The notes beneath the pieces are model-generated. The model was not told where the DNA came from. It saw only the letters and a list, made by a program, of their open reading frames with translations, and searched no databases. Of a DNA stretch of 39,336 nucleotides, positions 33,000 through 39,336 are shown piece by piece. Position 1 is the stretch's first letter. Every line of letters starts with the position of its first letter. The position numbers were made by a program, and so were the translations under genes. The stretch comes from Rhodoferax sp. (GTDB taxonomy: Bacteria; Pseudomonadota; Gammaproteobacteria; Burkholderiales; Burkholderiaceae_C). The stretch spans positions 1 to 39,336 of the forward strand of contig JAUSNJ010000014.1 in NCBI GenBank assembly GCA_030645355.1. The letters run 5' to 3'.

Positions 33000-34283
33000 T
33001 CAATGCAGCAACTGGAACTGAACGATGTAGACCGCCGCACCCGCCACGTAGCCCAACAGGGCCAGCGCGCTGATCTTCTTTACATACCAGATGAAGTCGA
33101 TCTTCTCCAGCCCCATGGCGGCCACACCGGCTGCGGAACCAATGATCAGGATGGAGCCACCGGTGCCGGCGCAGTAGGCCATGAATTCCCACAGGAAGCT
33201 GTCGGGCGGGTACTGCTGCAGGCTGTACATGCCCATGCTTGCAGCCACCAGCGGCACGTTGTCCACAATGGCACTGACCAGACCAATCAGCATCACGATC
33301 ACATCCTGGCGCCCCACGGTCTTGTCCAGCCATTGGGCCACGGCAGACAGAATATGCGTGTGCTCCAGCACCGCCACAGCCAGCAAGATGCCGATGAAAA
33401 AAACCACGGCACTCATGTCGATACGGGTCAGGGCGCGCGCCAGTGTGAGCCGCTGCTTGCGCAGATCTTCTTCCTGGCGGTGCACGATGTCACCCACTGC
33501 CCACAGCAAGCCCAGGCCGAACATCACGCCCATGAAGGGCGGCAGGTGGGTCACGGTTTTGAAGATGGGAACCAACACCAGGATGCCCAGGCCCAGGAAA
33601 AACATCAGGTTGCTCTCGAACGCACTGGTGTGGAAGACTTCCTCGTCCTCGCGGATCTTCTGCGGCACTACCGGGCGGTCACCCAGAATACGGGCAGTGA
33701 CGGCCAACGGCACAACCATGTTGATCAGTGACGGAACAATCAGCCCCTTCATGATTTCAACAGCAGTGATTTGCCCGCCAATCCACAGCATGGTGGTGGT
33801 GACGTCGCCGATGGGCGTCCAGGCACCCCCCGCATTGGCCGCAATGACGATGATGCCGGCAAAAAACAGGCGGTCTTCCCGCTTGCCCAGCAGCTTTTTC
33901 ATCAGCGACACCATGACGATGGTGGTGGTCAGGTTGTCCAGAATGGCGCTGAGGAAAAAAGTGACAAAGCCAACCATCCACATCAGGCTGGAGAGCTTGG
34001 TGGTCTTGATGCGCGAGGTGATGACCTCAAAGCCGTTGTGCGCGTCCACCACCTCGACAATGGTCATGGCACCCATCAGGAAAAACACGATCTGTGCCAT
34101 GCCGATCAGCGACTCGTTCAATTCCCCGGCCGTTTTCTGGCTGTCGCCACTGGCCATCGCGTAGATGGTCCACAACAAACCCGCTCCCAGCAGGGCGCTG
34201 GCCGACTTGTTGATTTTTAATGGGTGTTCCAATGCAATGGCTGCATAGGCCAGCACAAAAACGATAATGAGTACAGGGATCAT
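33000..34283 (-). CDS. nhaD: NhaD-type Na+/H+ antiporter (paralog 2)
   Basis: This 427-residue inner-membrane Na+/H+ antiporter has the same landmarks as paralogs 1 and 3: ALEHPLKINKSASAL, FLSAILDNLTTTIVMVSL, GGAWTPIGDVTTTMLWIGG, SAIVDNVPLVAASMGMY and YCAGTGGSILIIGSAAG. By eye it is much closer to paralog 3 than to paralog 1. The central loop (RPVVPQKIREDEEVFHTSAFE) is acidic and specific to this copy. The ATG at 34283 has GAGGACGACC upstream. TAGAAT at 34306-34311 on the minus strand may be its -10 box, just after the terminator of the TRAP operon. It appears to be transcribed alone. Confidence 0.88.
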   Translation of the reverse strand: MIPVLIIVFVLAYAAIALEHPLKINKSASALLGAGLLWTIYAMASGDSQKTAGELNESLIGMAQIVFFLMGAMTIVEVVDAHNGFEVITSRIKTTKLSSLMWMVGFVTFFLSAILDNLTTTIVMVSLMKKLLGKREDRLFFAGIIVIAANAGGAWTPIGDVTTTMLWIGGQITAVEIMKGLIVPSLINMVVPLAVTARILGDRPVVPQKIREDEEVFHTSAFESNLMFFLGLGILVLVPIFKTVTHLPPFMGVMFGLGLLWAVGDIVHRQEEDLRKQRLTLARALTRIDMSAVVFFIGILLAVAVLEHTHILSAVAQWLDKTVGRQDVIVMLIGLVSAIVDNVPLVAASMGMYSLQQYPPDSFLWEFMAYCAGTGGSILIIGSAAGVAAMGLEKIDFIWYVKKISALALLGYVAGAAVYIVQFQLLH

Positions 34284-34323
34284 GGTGGTCGTCCTCGTCG
34301 AATTATTCTAGAAATCTCAAAAG

Positions 34324-34345
34324 AAAAGGGCCCGAGGGCCCTTTT
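34324..34345 (-). terminator. Terminator of the TRAP permease operon
   Basis: AAAAGGGCC and GGCCCTTTT pair around a CGAG loop. On the minus strand a TTTTCTTTT tract follows. It separates the TRAP permease genes from nhaD2. Confidence 0.75.
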
Positions 34346-34368
34346 TGCGTGGCACCCTGGGGCTGCCT

Positions 34369-36186
34369 TCAGGGTTTTTTCTTGGCGTCTTTCTCGGCCG
34401 CTTCCAGCATGGCCTTCATCGGGTCTTCCTCCGCCGCGCCAGCGGGGGCAGACATGCCGCCGTCCTTGGCGCCACCCATGCCCAGTGTTGGATCGGCCGC
34501 TTCTTCCGCCTTGGGCATTTCCAGTTGCTGCATGATCTGGTCCGCTGACAAGGTTTCCTTAACTTCAATACCCCCGGTGACCAGTACCGGGAAAGCAATG
34601 ACGCACACCAGCATGATCAGTTGCAGGACGATGAAGGCAATGGAGCCCTTGTAGATTTCAATCGTCTTGACCGACGGAATCATCTTGCCGGTGACGCGGT
34701 CCTTGTAGTCAAACTTGGCTGCCACGCTACGCAGGTAGAACAGCGCAAATCCGAATGGCGGGGTCAGGAACGAGGTCTGCAGGTTCATCGCGATGATCAC
34801 GCCAAACCAGATCATGGCCTGGTCCGGTGTCATGCCGGGCACCAGGCCGGGCAGGATTTTCTCGGCGACGGGTGCCAGCAGCGGAATCACGATGAAGGCG
34901 ATCTCAAAAAAGTCGATGAAGCAGCCCAGGATGAACACCAGGATGTTCACCACAATCAGGAAGCCCCACGCGCCGCCGGGCATCTTGTCAAACAGGTGTT
35001 CGACCCAGATGTGGCCATCGGCCGCATTGAACGTGAAGCTGAACACGGTGGAGCCGATCAGGATGAACAGCACAAAGGTAGCCAGCTTGGCGGTGTTTTC
35101 CAGGGCTTGCTTGGTGAGCGAGAAACTCAGCCGACGCTTGCCCAGGGCCAGGATGATGGCGCCCAGTGCGCCCATCGCGCCGCCCTCTGTCGGTGTGGCC
35201 ACGCCCAAGAAGATGGTGCCCAGCACCAGGAAGATCAGGATCAGCGGTGGCATCAGCACAAAGGTCACCTGTTCGGCCAGACGGGACAGCAGGTGCATCT
35301 TGGTGATGTGGTTGAGGATGGCCAGTGCCAGGCCGGTCAACGATGCCAGCGTCAGTGACATGATCACAATTTCATCGCCCGCGGAGGGCACTGCGCGCTC
35401 CAGCCATTTGGTCATCAGGCCGTCGTGGACCTGGGCCCATCCGTACCCCACGGCGGTGCAAATGAGCATCAGCACCAACAGCGAGCGGTGGCCCGACTTG
35501 CCGTTGTCTTCCTTGTACAGCAGGGCTTCGGGTGGTAGGGCCGGCACCATGTCCGGCTTGAAGATGGCGACGGCCACGATGAAGGCGATGTAAAGGGCCA
35601 CGAGCAGCAAACCGGGGATCAGCGCACCCGAGTACATGTCACCGACGGAGCGGCCCAACTGGTCGGCCAGCACGATCAGCACCAGCGACGGGGGAATGGC
35701 CTGCGCCAGCGTGCCAGAGGCGGTGATAGTGCCGGTGGCAATGGTGCGGCTGTAGCCGTAGCGCAGCATGATGGGCAGAGAAATCAGACCCATGGAGATC
35801 ACCGCAGCGGCCACCACACCGGTGGTGGCTGCCAGCAGGGCGCCGACCAGAATCACGGCGATGGCGACTCCGCCACGCACCGGGCCAAAGACCTGGCCCA
35901 CGGTTTCCAGCAGATCCTCGGCCATGCCGGAGCGCTCCAGAATAATCCCCATGAAGGTGAAAAACGGAATGGCCAGCAGCGTGTCGTTCTGCATGATGCC
36001 AAAGATGCGCAAGGGCAAGGCCTGGAACATGGCCGCCGGAAAGATGCCGGCTTCAATGCCGACAAATCCAAAGGCCAGGCCGGTGGCCGCCAGGCCAAAG
36101 GCCACGGGGAAGCCCGTGAGCAGCAGGGTAAACAGCCCGATGAACATCAGCGGCACAAACTGTTGTGCCAGGAAAGTGGTTTGCAT
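34369..36186 (-). CDS. TRAP transporter large permease subunit
   Basis: This is a DctM-family membrane subunit of 605 residues, longer than the usual 430 because of an extended central region and a C-terminal tail. Landmarks are TGFPVAFGLAATGLAFG, MQNDTLLAIPFFTFMGIILERSGMAEDLLE, GTITASGTLAQAIPPSLVLIVLAD, FLGVATPTEGGAMGALGA and LTPPFGFALFYLRSV. The extra helices resemble the long DctM type paired with TakP-like binding proteins. The last 70 residues are hydrophilic and rich in Ala, Glu, Lys and Met (EEDPMKAMLEAAEKDAKKK) and likely cytoplasmic. Uptake is driven by the Na+ or H+ gradient. The start abuts the dctQ-type stop (TAAATG). No binding-protein gene adjoins. Confidence 0.9.
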   Translation of the reverse strand: MQTTFLAQQFVPLMFIGLFTLLLTGFPVAFGLAATGLAFGFVGIEAGIFPAAMFQALPLRIFGIMQNDTLLAIPFFTFMGIILERSGMAEDLLETVGQVFGPVRGGVAIAVILVGALLAATTGVVAAAVISMGLISLPIMLRYGYSRTIATGTITASGTLAQAIPPSLVLIVLADQLGRSVGDMYSGALIPGLLLVALYIAFIVAVAIFKPDMVPALPPEALLYKEDNGKSGHRSLLVLMLICTAVGYGWAQVHDGLMTKWLERAVPSAGDEIVIMSLTLASLTGLALAILNHITKMHLLSRLAEQVTFVLMPPLILIFLVLGTIFLGVATPTEGGAMGALGAIILALGKRRLSFSLTKQALENTAKLATFVLFILIGSTVFSFTFNAADGHIWVEHLFDKMPGGAWGFLIVVNILVFILGCFIDFFEIAFIVIPLLAPVAEKILPGLVPGMTPDQAMIWFGVIIAMNLQTSFLTPPFGFALFYLRSVAAKFDYKDRVTGKMIPSVKTIEIYKGSIAFIVLQLIMLVCVIAFPVLVTGGIEVKETLSADQIMQQLEMPKAEEAADPTLGMGGAKDGGMSAPAGAAEEDPMKAMLEAAEKDAKKKP

Positions 36187-36789
36187 TTATTTGTCTCCTG
36201 CCAGCATGGCTGCAGCTTGGGCTTCAAGTTCTTCCAGGTGCTTTTGCTCGTCCGACTTGGACTCTTCGCCACTCAGCACATCGGGGCCGTTGCCGGTCAA
36301 AAAGGCAATACGCTTGATCAATTCCGAAACCCCCTGCAGCATCAGCAGCGCAAAGCCCAGCGGAATCAGACCGTACACCGGCCAGCGGATCAGGCCGCCC
36401 GCGTTGGTCGAAATCTCGCCACTGGTGTAGGCCTGCATAAAGAACGGCCAGCCCAGGGCGATGCCAATGCCGCAGAACGGGAACAGCACCGCCAGGATGC
36501 CAAACACATCGATCCAGTTGCGGGCCCGGTCGCTGAGCTTGCTGGAAATGAAGTCAATACGCACGTGCGAGTTCTTCAAGAAACCGTAGCCCGCGCCCAA
36601 CATGAAAACGGCCGCGAACAGGTACCACTGAATTTCCAGCAGACTGTTGGAGCTTTGGTTGAAGGCTTTGCGCACCAGCGCATTGCCGGCGCTGATGAGG
36701 GTGGTGGCCAGAATCAGCCACATGGTGAGTTTGCCGGCCCAGGTGCTGATCGTATCGATCAGCCGGGACAGCGAAAGGAATGGTGTCAT
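36187..36789 (-). CDS. TRAP transporter small permease subunit
   Basis: This is a DctQ-family protein of 200 residues with four membrane helices: KLTMWLILATTLISAGNALVR, the LLEIQWYLFAAVFMLGAGYGFLKNSHVRID family signature, VFGILAVLFPFCGIGIALGW and GLIPLGFALLMLQGVSELI. It scaffolds the large subunit. The C-terminus is a charged helix (KSDEQKHLEELEAQ). ATG 36789 follows GGCGGAGACACC, whereas an upstream GTG at 36825 has no such site. The stop directly abuts the large-subunit start, so they form a two-gene operon. The likely partner binding protein is the Tat-exported one at 21464. Confidence 0.88.
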   Translation of the reverse strand: MTPFLSLSRLIDTISTWAGKLTMWLILATTLISAGNALVRKAFNQSSNSLLEIQWYLFAAVFMLGAGYGFLKNSHVRIDFISSKLSDRARNWIDVFGILAVLFPFCGIGIALGWPFFMQAYTSGEISTNAGGLIRWPVYGLIPLGFALLMLQGVSELIKRIAFLTGNGPDVLSGEESKSDEQKHLEELEAQAAAMLAGDK

Positions 36790-36889
36790 GGTGTCTCCGC
36801 CGAAGTTGTGGGTAAGGGTGGCCACAAGCCAATCTACCCATTTGTGTGCCTGCAGAGTCTAAGGGCTATTGGTGGTTGCGCTGCTGAAG

Positions 36890-36926
36890 AAACCCTGACG
36901 TCAGCACTGCAAAGACACTAGGGTTT
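36890..36926. promoter_or_regulatory. Palindromic region upstream of the TRAP permease operon
   Basis: AAACCCT (36890-36896) and AGGGTTT (36920-36926) form an inverted repeat. CTGACGTCAG (36894-36903) inside it is a perfect 10-base palindrome. They lie 100-137 bases before the small-subunit ATG, as expected for an operator. The rest of 36790-36965 shows no gene. Confidence 0.35.
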
Positions 36927-36965
36927 ACCAGGGGGTTTGGTGGTTTTCCAAAGGGTTGCGCACCA

Positions 36966-38258
36966 TTAATTGGCATCCCACTCCGCGAGTTGCCGGTTGG
37001 CCGCATCCAGTCGATTGACCAGCATCTTGATAAACGCCTTGTCAAAGCATGCCTGCACCTCGGTGCTCGCCTTGCGAAGCGATTCCCCGCGGACTTTCAT
37101 GACAATGATGGCCGACTGCGCCCGCACCGTCGCTGTGCGAATATTGTGTTCCGGTTGCAGGTAAACGATTTCGCCAATGCTGACTCCCGGCGACAAGGTG
37201 CTCAGCACGGAATCGTTTCGGATCACGACCGCCGATCCTTCCAGCAGGATGTAGAACGATTTTCCCATGGCTCCCTGGACCATCAGGTTGCCTCCAGCGA
37301 CCAATGAGTGGATATTGCCAAGGCGCAGGGTTTCCCAGATGGCAACGTCACTGAAGTCAGTGAAAAAGTCCAGTTCCCGCAATAGCTGGAAGCGTACAGC
37401 CTCCATGCTGCGCGAGGCGAGGTGCGGCAAGCTGCGATTGATTTCGACCAGGGCTTCGCCAAACTCGCGCCACGACTGAAAGCGGTCTTGCGGCTTCTTG
37501 GCAAGCGCTTGCGACACCACGGCATCCAGCGCAGCCGGCAACGCCGGTCGGAGCACCCGCATGGCGGTTGGTTCTTCCGAGCTGATTTTGAAGATGGTGG
37601 TGAAGTCGGATTCACCGTGAAATGGCTTGTGACCCGTCAGCAATTCATAGAGCACGATTCCCAGTGAAAACATGTCGGAAAGGTGTGTGAGTTCTTCCTC
37701 CCGTATTTGCTCGGGCGACATGTATGACGGTGAACCCGCCAGGCCCGAAGGTTCTGATGTCTCACCATCGCGAACCAGCGCAGTCCCAAAGTCTGTCAGC
37801 TTCACTTCACCATCAGACTGCAGCAAGAAATTGGCGGGCTTGATGTCTCTGTGGACCAGGCCTTGTGTCTTTGCATACTCCAAAGCGTTGCAGCATTTGA
37901 AAATGATGTTCAAGACGTCATAGACGGGAAGCAGTGCATCAGGGGTCGTAAACTCCGCCAACGATTTCCCGCGGATGTATTCCATCACCAGATAAGGCGG
38001 GTCGGCCTGCTCATCCACGTCAATCATCGCAACGATATGCGGATGGACCAGTTGTCCTGCCAGCACTGCCTCGTTGTGCAACATGCGCCGGTATTTTGCG
38101 GCTTGCGCACGATCGACCAGCAAATGCGGGTGAATCATCTTGATGGCGACCGGCTCGTCACGAAAACTGTCATGTGCCAGGTACACAGTGCCCGATGCAC
38201 CGCGTCCCAGCTCACGCTCCACCCGATACTTGCCAATGGAGGCTGGAATGTTGTTCAT
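36966..38258 (-). CDS. Ser/Thr protein kinase fused to a cyclic-nucleotide-binding domain
   Basis: This 430-residue cytoplasmic protein has no membrane helix. The Hanks-type kinase domain (about 10-275) is complete: glycine loop LGRGASGTVYLA, Lys 40 in VAIK, catalytic loop HRDIKPAN (Asp 138), DFG (Asp 156) and MSPEQI. The C-terminal part (about 298-420) is a cNMP-binding beta-barrel: FYILLEGSAVVI, then the phosphate-binding cassette GEIVYLQPEHNIRTATVRA, keeping Gly-Glu and an Arg (about 374), so cAMP or cGMP binding is plausible. Its ATG overlaps the stop of nhaD3 as ATGA, so it is translated together with the antiporter. This suggests a nucleotide-gated kinase acting on ion transport. That target is inference. 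Confidence 0.9.
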   Translation of the reverse strand: MNNIPASIGKYRVERELGRGASGTVYLAHDSFRDEPVAIKMIHPHLLVDRAQAAKYRRMLHNEAVLAGQLVHPHIVAMIDVDEQADPPYLVMEYIRGKSLAEFTTPDALLPVYDVLNIIFKCCNALEYAKTQGLVHRDIKPANFLLQSDGEVKLTDFGTALVRDGETSEPSGLAGSPSYMSPEQIREEELTHLSDMFSLGIVLYELLTGHKPFHGESDFTTIFKISSEEPTAMRVLRPALPAALDAVVSQALAKKPQDRFQSWREFGEALVEINRSLPHLASRSMEAVRFQLLRELDFFTDFSDVAIWETLRLGNIHSLVAGGNLMVQGAMGKSFYILLEGSAVVIRNDSVLSTLSPGVSIGEIVYLQPEHNIRTATVRAQSAIIVMKVRGESLRKASTEVQACFDKAFIKMLVNRLDAANRQLAEWDAN

Positions 38259-39336
38259 GGGAAGAACTGGTGTTCAATGATGTAGAAGACCGCACCCCCC
38301 GCATAGCCCATCAGGGCCAGGCCGCTGATCTTGCGCATGTACCAGATGAAGTCAATTTTTTCCAGCCCCATGGCGGCCACGCCGGCCGCCGAACCGATGA
38401 TCAGAATGGAGCCGCCGGTGCCAGCGCAATAGGCAATGAATTCCCACAGGAAGCTGTCTGGCGGGTACTGCTGCAGGTTGTACATGCCCATGCTGGCTGC
38501 CACCAGCGGCACGTTGTCCACCACGGCACTGACCAGCCCGATGAGGATCACAATAATGTCCTGGCGGCCCACGGTTTTGTCCAGCCACTGCGCAATGCCC
38601 GAGAGGATGTGGGTGTGCTCCAGTACCGCCACCGACAGCAGGATGCCGATGAAGAACACGACCGAACTCATGTCGATGCGCGTGAGCGCGCGCACCAGGG
38701 TCAGGCGCTGCTTGCGCAGGTCCACTTCTTTTTTGTGCAGCAGATCGCCCACCAGCCAGATCAGGCCCAGCCCGAACAGGATGCCCATGAAGGGCGGCAG
38801 ATGGGTCACCGTCTTGAACACGGGCACCATCACGAGGACGCCCAGGCCCAGAAAAAACATCAGGTTGCGCTCAAAGGCGGAGGTCTCGAAAGGAATCTCG
38901 TCAATGCTGCGGTGGGGTGCGATGACCGGTCGGTCACCCAGCACCCGGCTGGTCACTGCCAGTGGCACCAGGAGGTTGATCATCGACGGAATGAACAGCC
39001 CCTTCATGATCGCTAGGGCCGTGATTTGACCGCCGATCCAGAGCATGGTGGTCGTCACGTCACCAATGGGCGACCAGGCGCCGCCGGCGTTGGCGGCGAT
39101 GACGATGATGCCAGCAAAAAATAGCCGATCTTCGCGTTTGCCGAGCAGCTTTTTCATCAGCGAGATCATCACGATGGTGGTGGTCAGGTTGTCCAGAATG
39201 GCGCTCAGGAAGAACGTGACAAAACCGACCATCCACATCAGCGAGGACAATTTTTTGGTGTTGATACGCGAGGTGATGACTTCAAACCCGTTATGCGCAT
39301 CCACCACTTCCACGATGGTCATGGCACCCATCAGGA
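38255..39336 (-). CDS. nhaD: NhaD-type Na+/H+ antiporter (paralog 3), start outside window
   Basis: This is the C-terminal 360 or so residues of a third NhaD antiporter, with the N-terminus beyond the right edge. Visible landmarks are GAMTIVEVVDAHNGFEVITSRI, FLSAILDNLTTTIVMISL, GGAWSPIGDVTTTMLWIGG, SAVVDNVPLVAASMGMY and YCAGTGGSILIIGSAAG. It closely follows paralog 2 except in the loop RPVIAPHRSIDEIPFETSAFE, which has several Ser/Thr and is a possible phosphorylation site for the kinase encoded next. The stop overlaps the kinase start by ATGA, making an antiporter-kinase operon. Confidence 0.88.
   Translation of the reverse strand, partial: LMGAMTIVEVVDAHNGFEVITSRINTKKLSSLMWMVGFVTFFLSAILDNLTTTIVMISLMKKLLGKREDRLFFAGIIVIAANAGGAWSPIGDVTTTMLWIGGQITALAIMKGLFIPSMINLLVPLAVTSRVLGDRPVIAPHRSIDEIPFETSAFERNLMFFLGLGVLVMVPVFKTVTHLPPFMGILFGLGLIWLVGDLLHKKEVDLRKQRLTLVRALTRIDMSSVVFFIGILLSVAVLEHTHILSGIAQWLDKTVGRQDIIVILIGLVSAVVDNVPLVAASMGMYNLQQYPPDSFLWEFIAYCAGTGGSILIIGSAAGVAAMGLEKIDFIWYMRKISGLALMGYAGGAVFYIIEHQFFP

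Noticed and set aside
36847..36882. Possible fifth copy of the dispersed repeat (AAGGGCT near 36860)
   Set aside because: The TAGC arm is not found 19 bases before AGGGCT, and the palindrome is absent.
1..39336. tRNA, rRNA, CRISPR, prophage or transposase genes
   Set aside because: No cloverleaf, rRNA stretch, regular spacer array or transposase/integrase motif was recognised on either strand.

Overview
The window looks like a chromosomal segment of a Burkholderiales bacterium, most likely a Comamonadaceae member related to Rhodoferax or Polaromonas. This rests on protein resemblance (BPSS1780-family membrane protein, Rieske/EamA/sulfurtransferase cluster), the xseB-ispA-dxs gene order, high GC, and a dispersed repeat of the form GCTA-N9-TAGC-N19-(A/G)GGGCT that I associate with this family from memory. 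I see no rRNA, tRNA, CRISPR, prophage or insertion sequence. Genes are tightly packed and no stretch over 300 bases lacks a gene.

Left part (1-22.6 kb) is mostly core genome. It holds a truncated guaC, a chalcone-isomerase-like secreted protein, uvrD, a FlgO-type lipoprotein pair, the coupled thrB / BPSS1780 / FecR operon, polA divergent from thrB, a dienelactone hydrolase, a zinc-type ZIP transporter, an orphan CHASE-PAS histidine kinase, a Rieske oxygenase / EamA / mercaptopyruvate sulfurtransferase operon, the isoprenoid operon xseB-ispA-dxs, and a Tat-exported TRAP solute-binding protein. Four copies of the dispersed repeat occur here. Two are read in frame inside linkers of UvrD and PolA. 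Two sit at the start codons of the ZIP gene and dxs.

Right part (22.6-39.3 kb) reads as an ion-homeostasis and osmotic-stress region. It contains three paralogous NhaD-type Na+/H+ antiporters. NhaD1 heads an operon with a membrane-anchored trehalose-6-phosphate synthase, trehalose-6-phosphate phosphatase and a GH15 glucosidase. NhaD2 stands beside TRAP permease genes. NhaD3, cut by the window end, is translationally coupled (ATGA) to a Ser/Thr protein kinase fused to a cyclic-nucleotide-binding domain. Between them lie a MarR regulator, a divergent DapB-like reductase, a ClC Cl-/H+ exchanger with a universal stress protein, and an unknown secreted protein, in a stretch that looks more AT-rich than its surroundings.

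The parts plausibly cooperate. NhaD pumps would maintain the Na+ gradient that TRAP transporters use, ClC would balance Cl- and H+, and trehalose would protect against salt. The most unusual units are the NhaD3 + kinase/cNMP-domain operon and the membrane OtsA whose N-terminus resembles a sensor domain.
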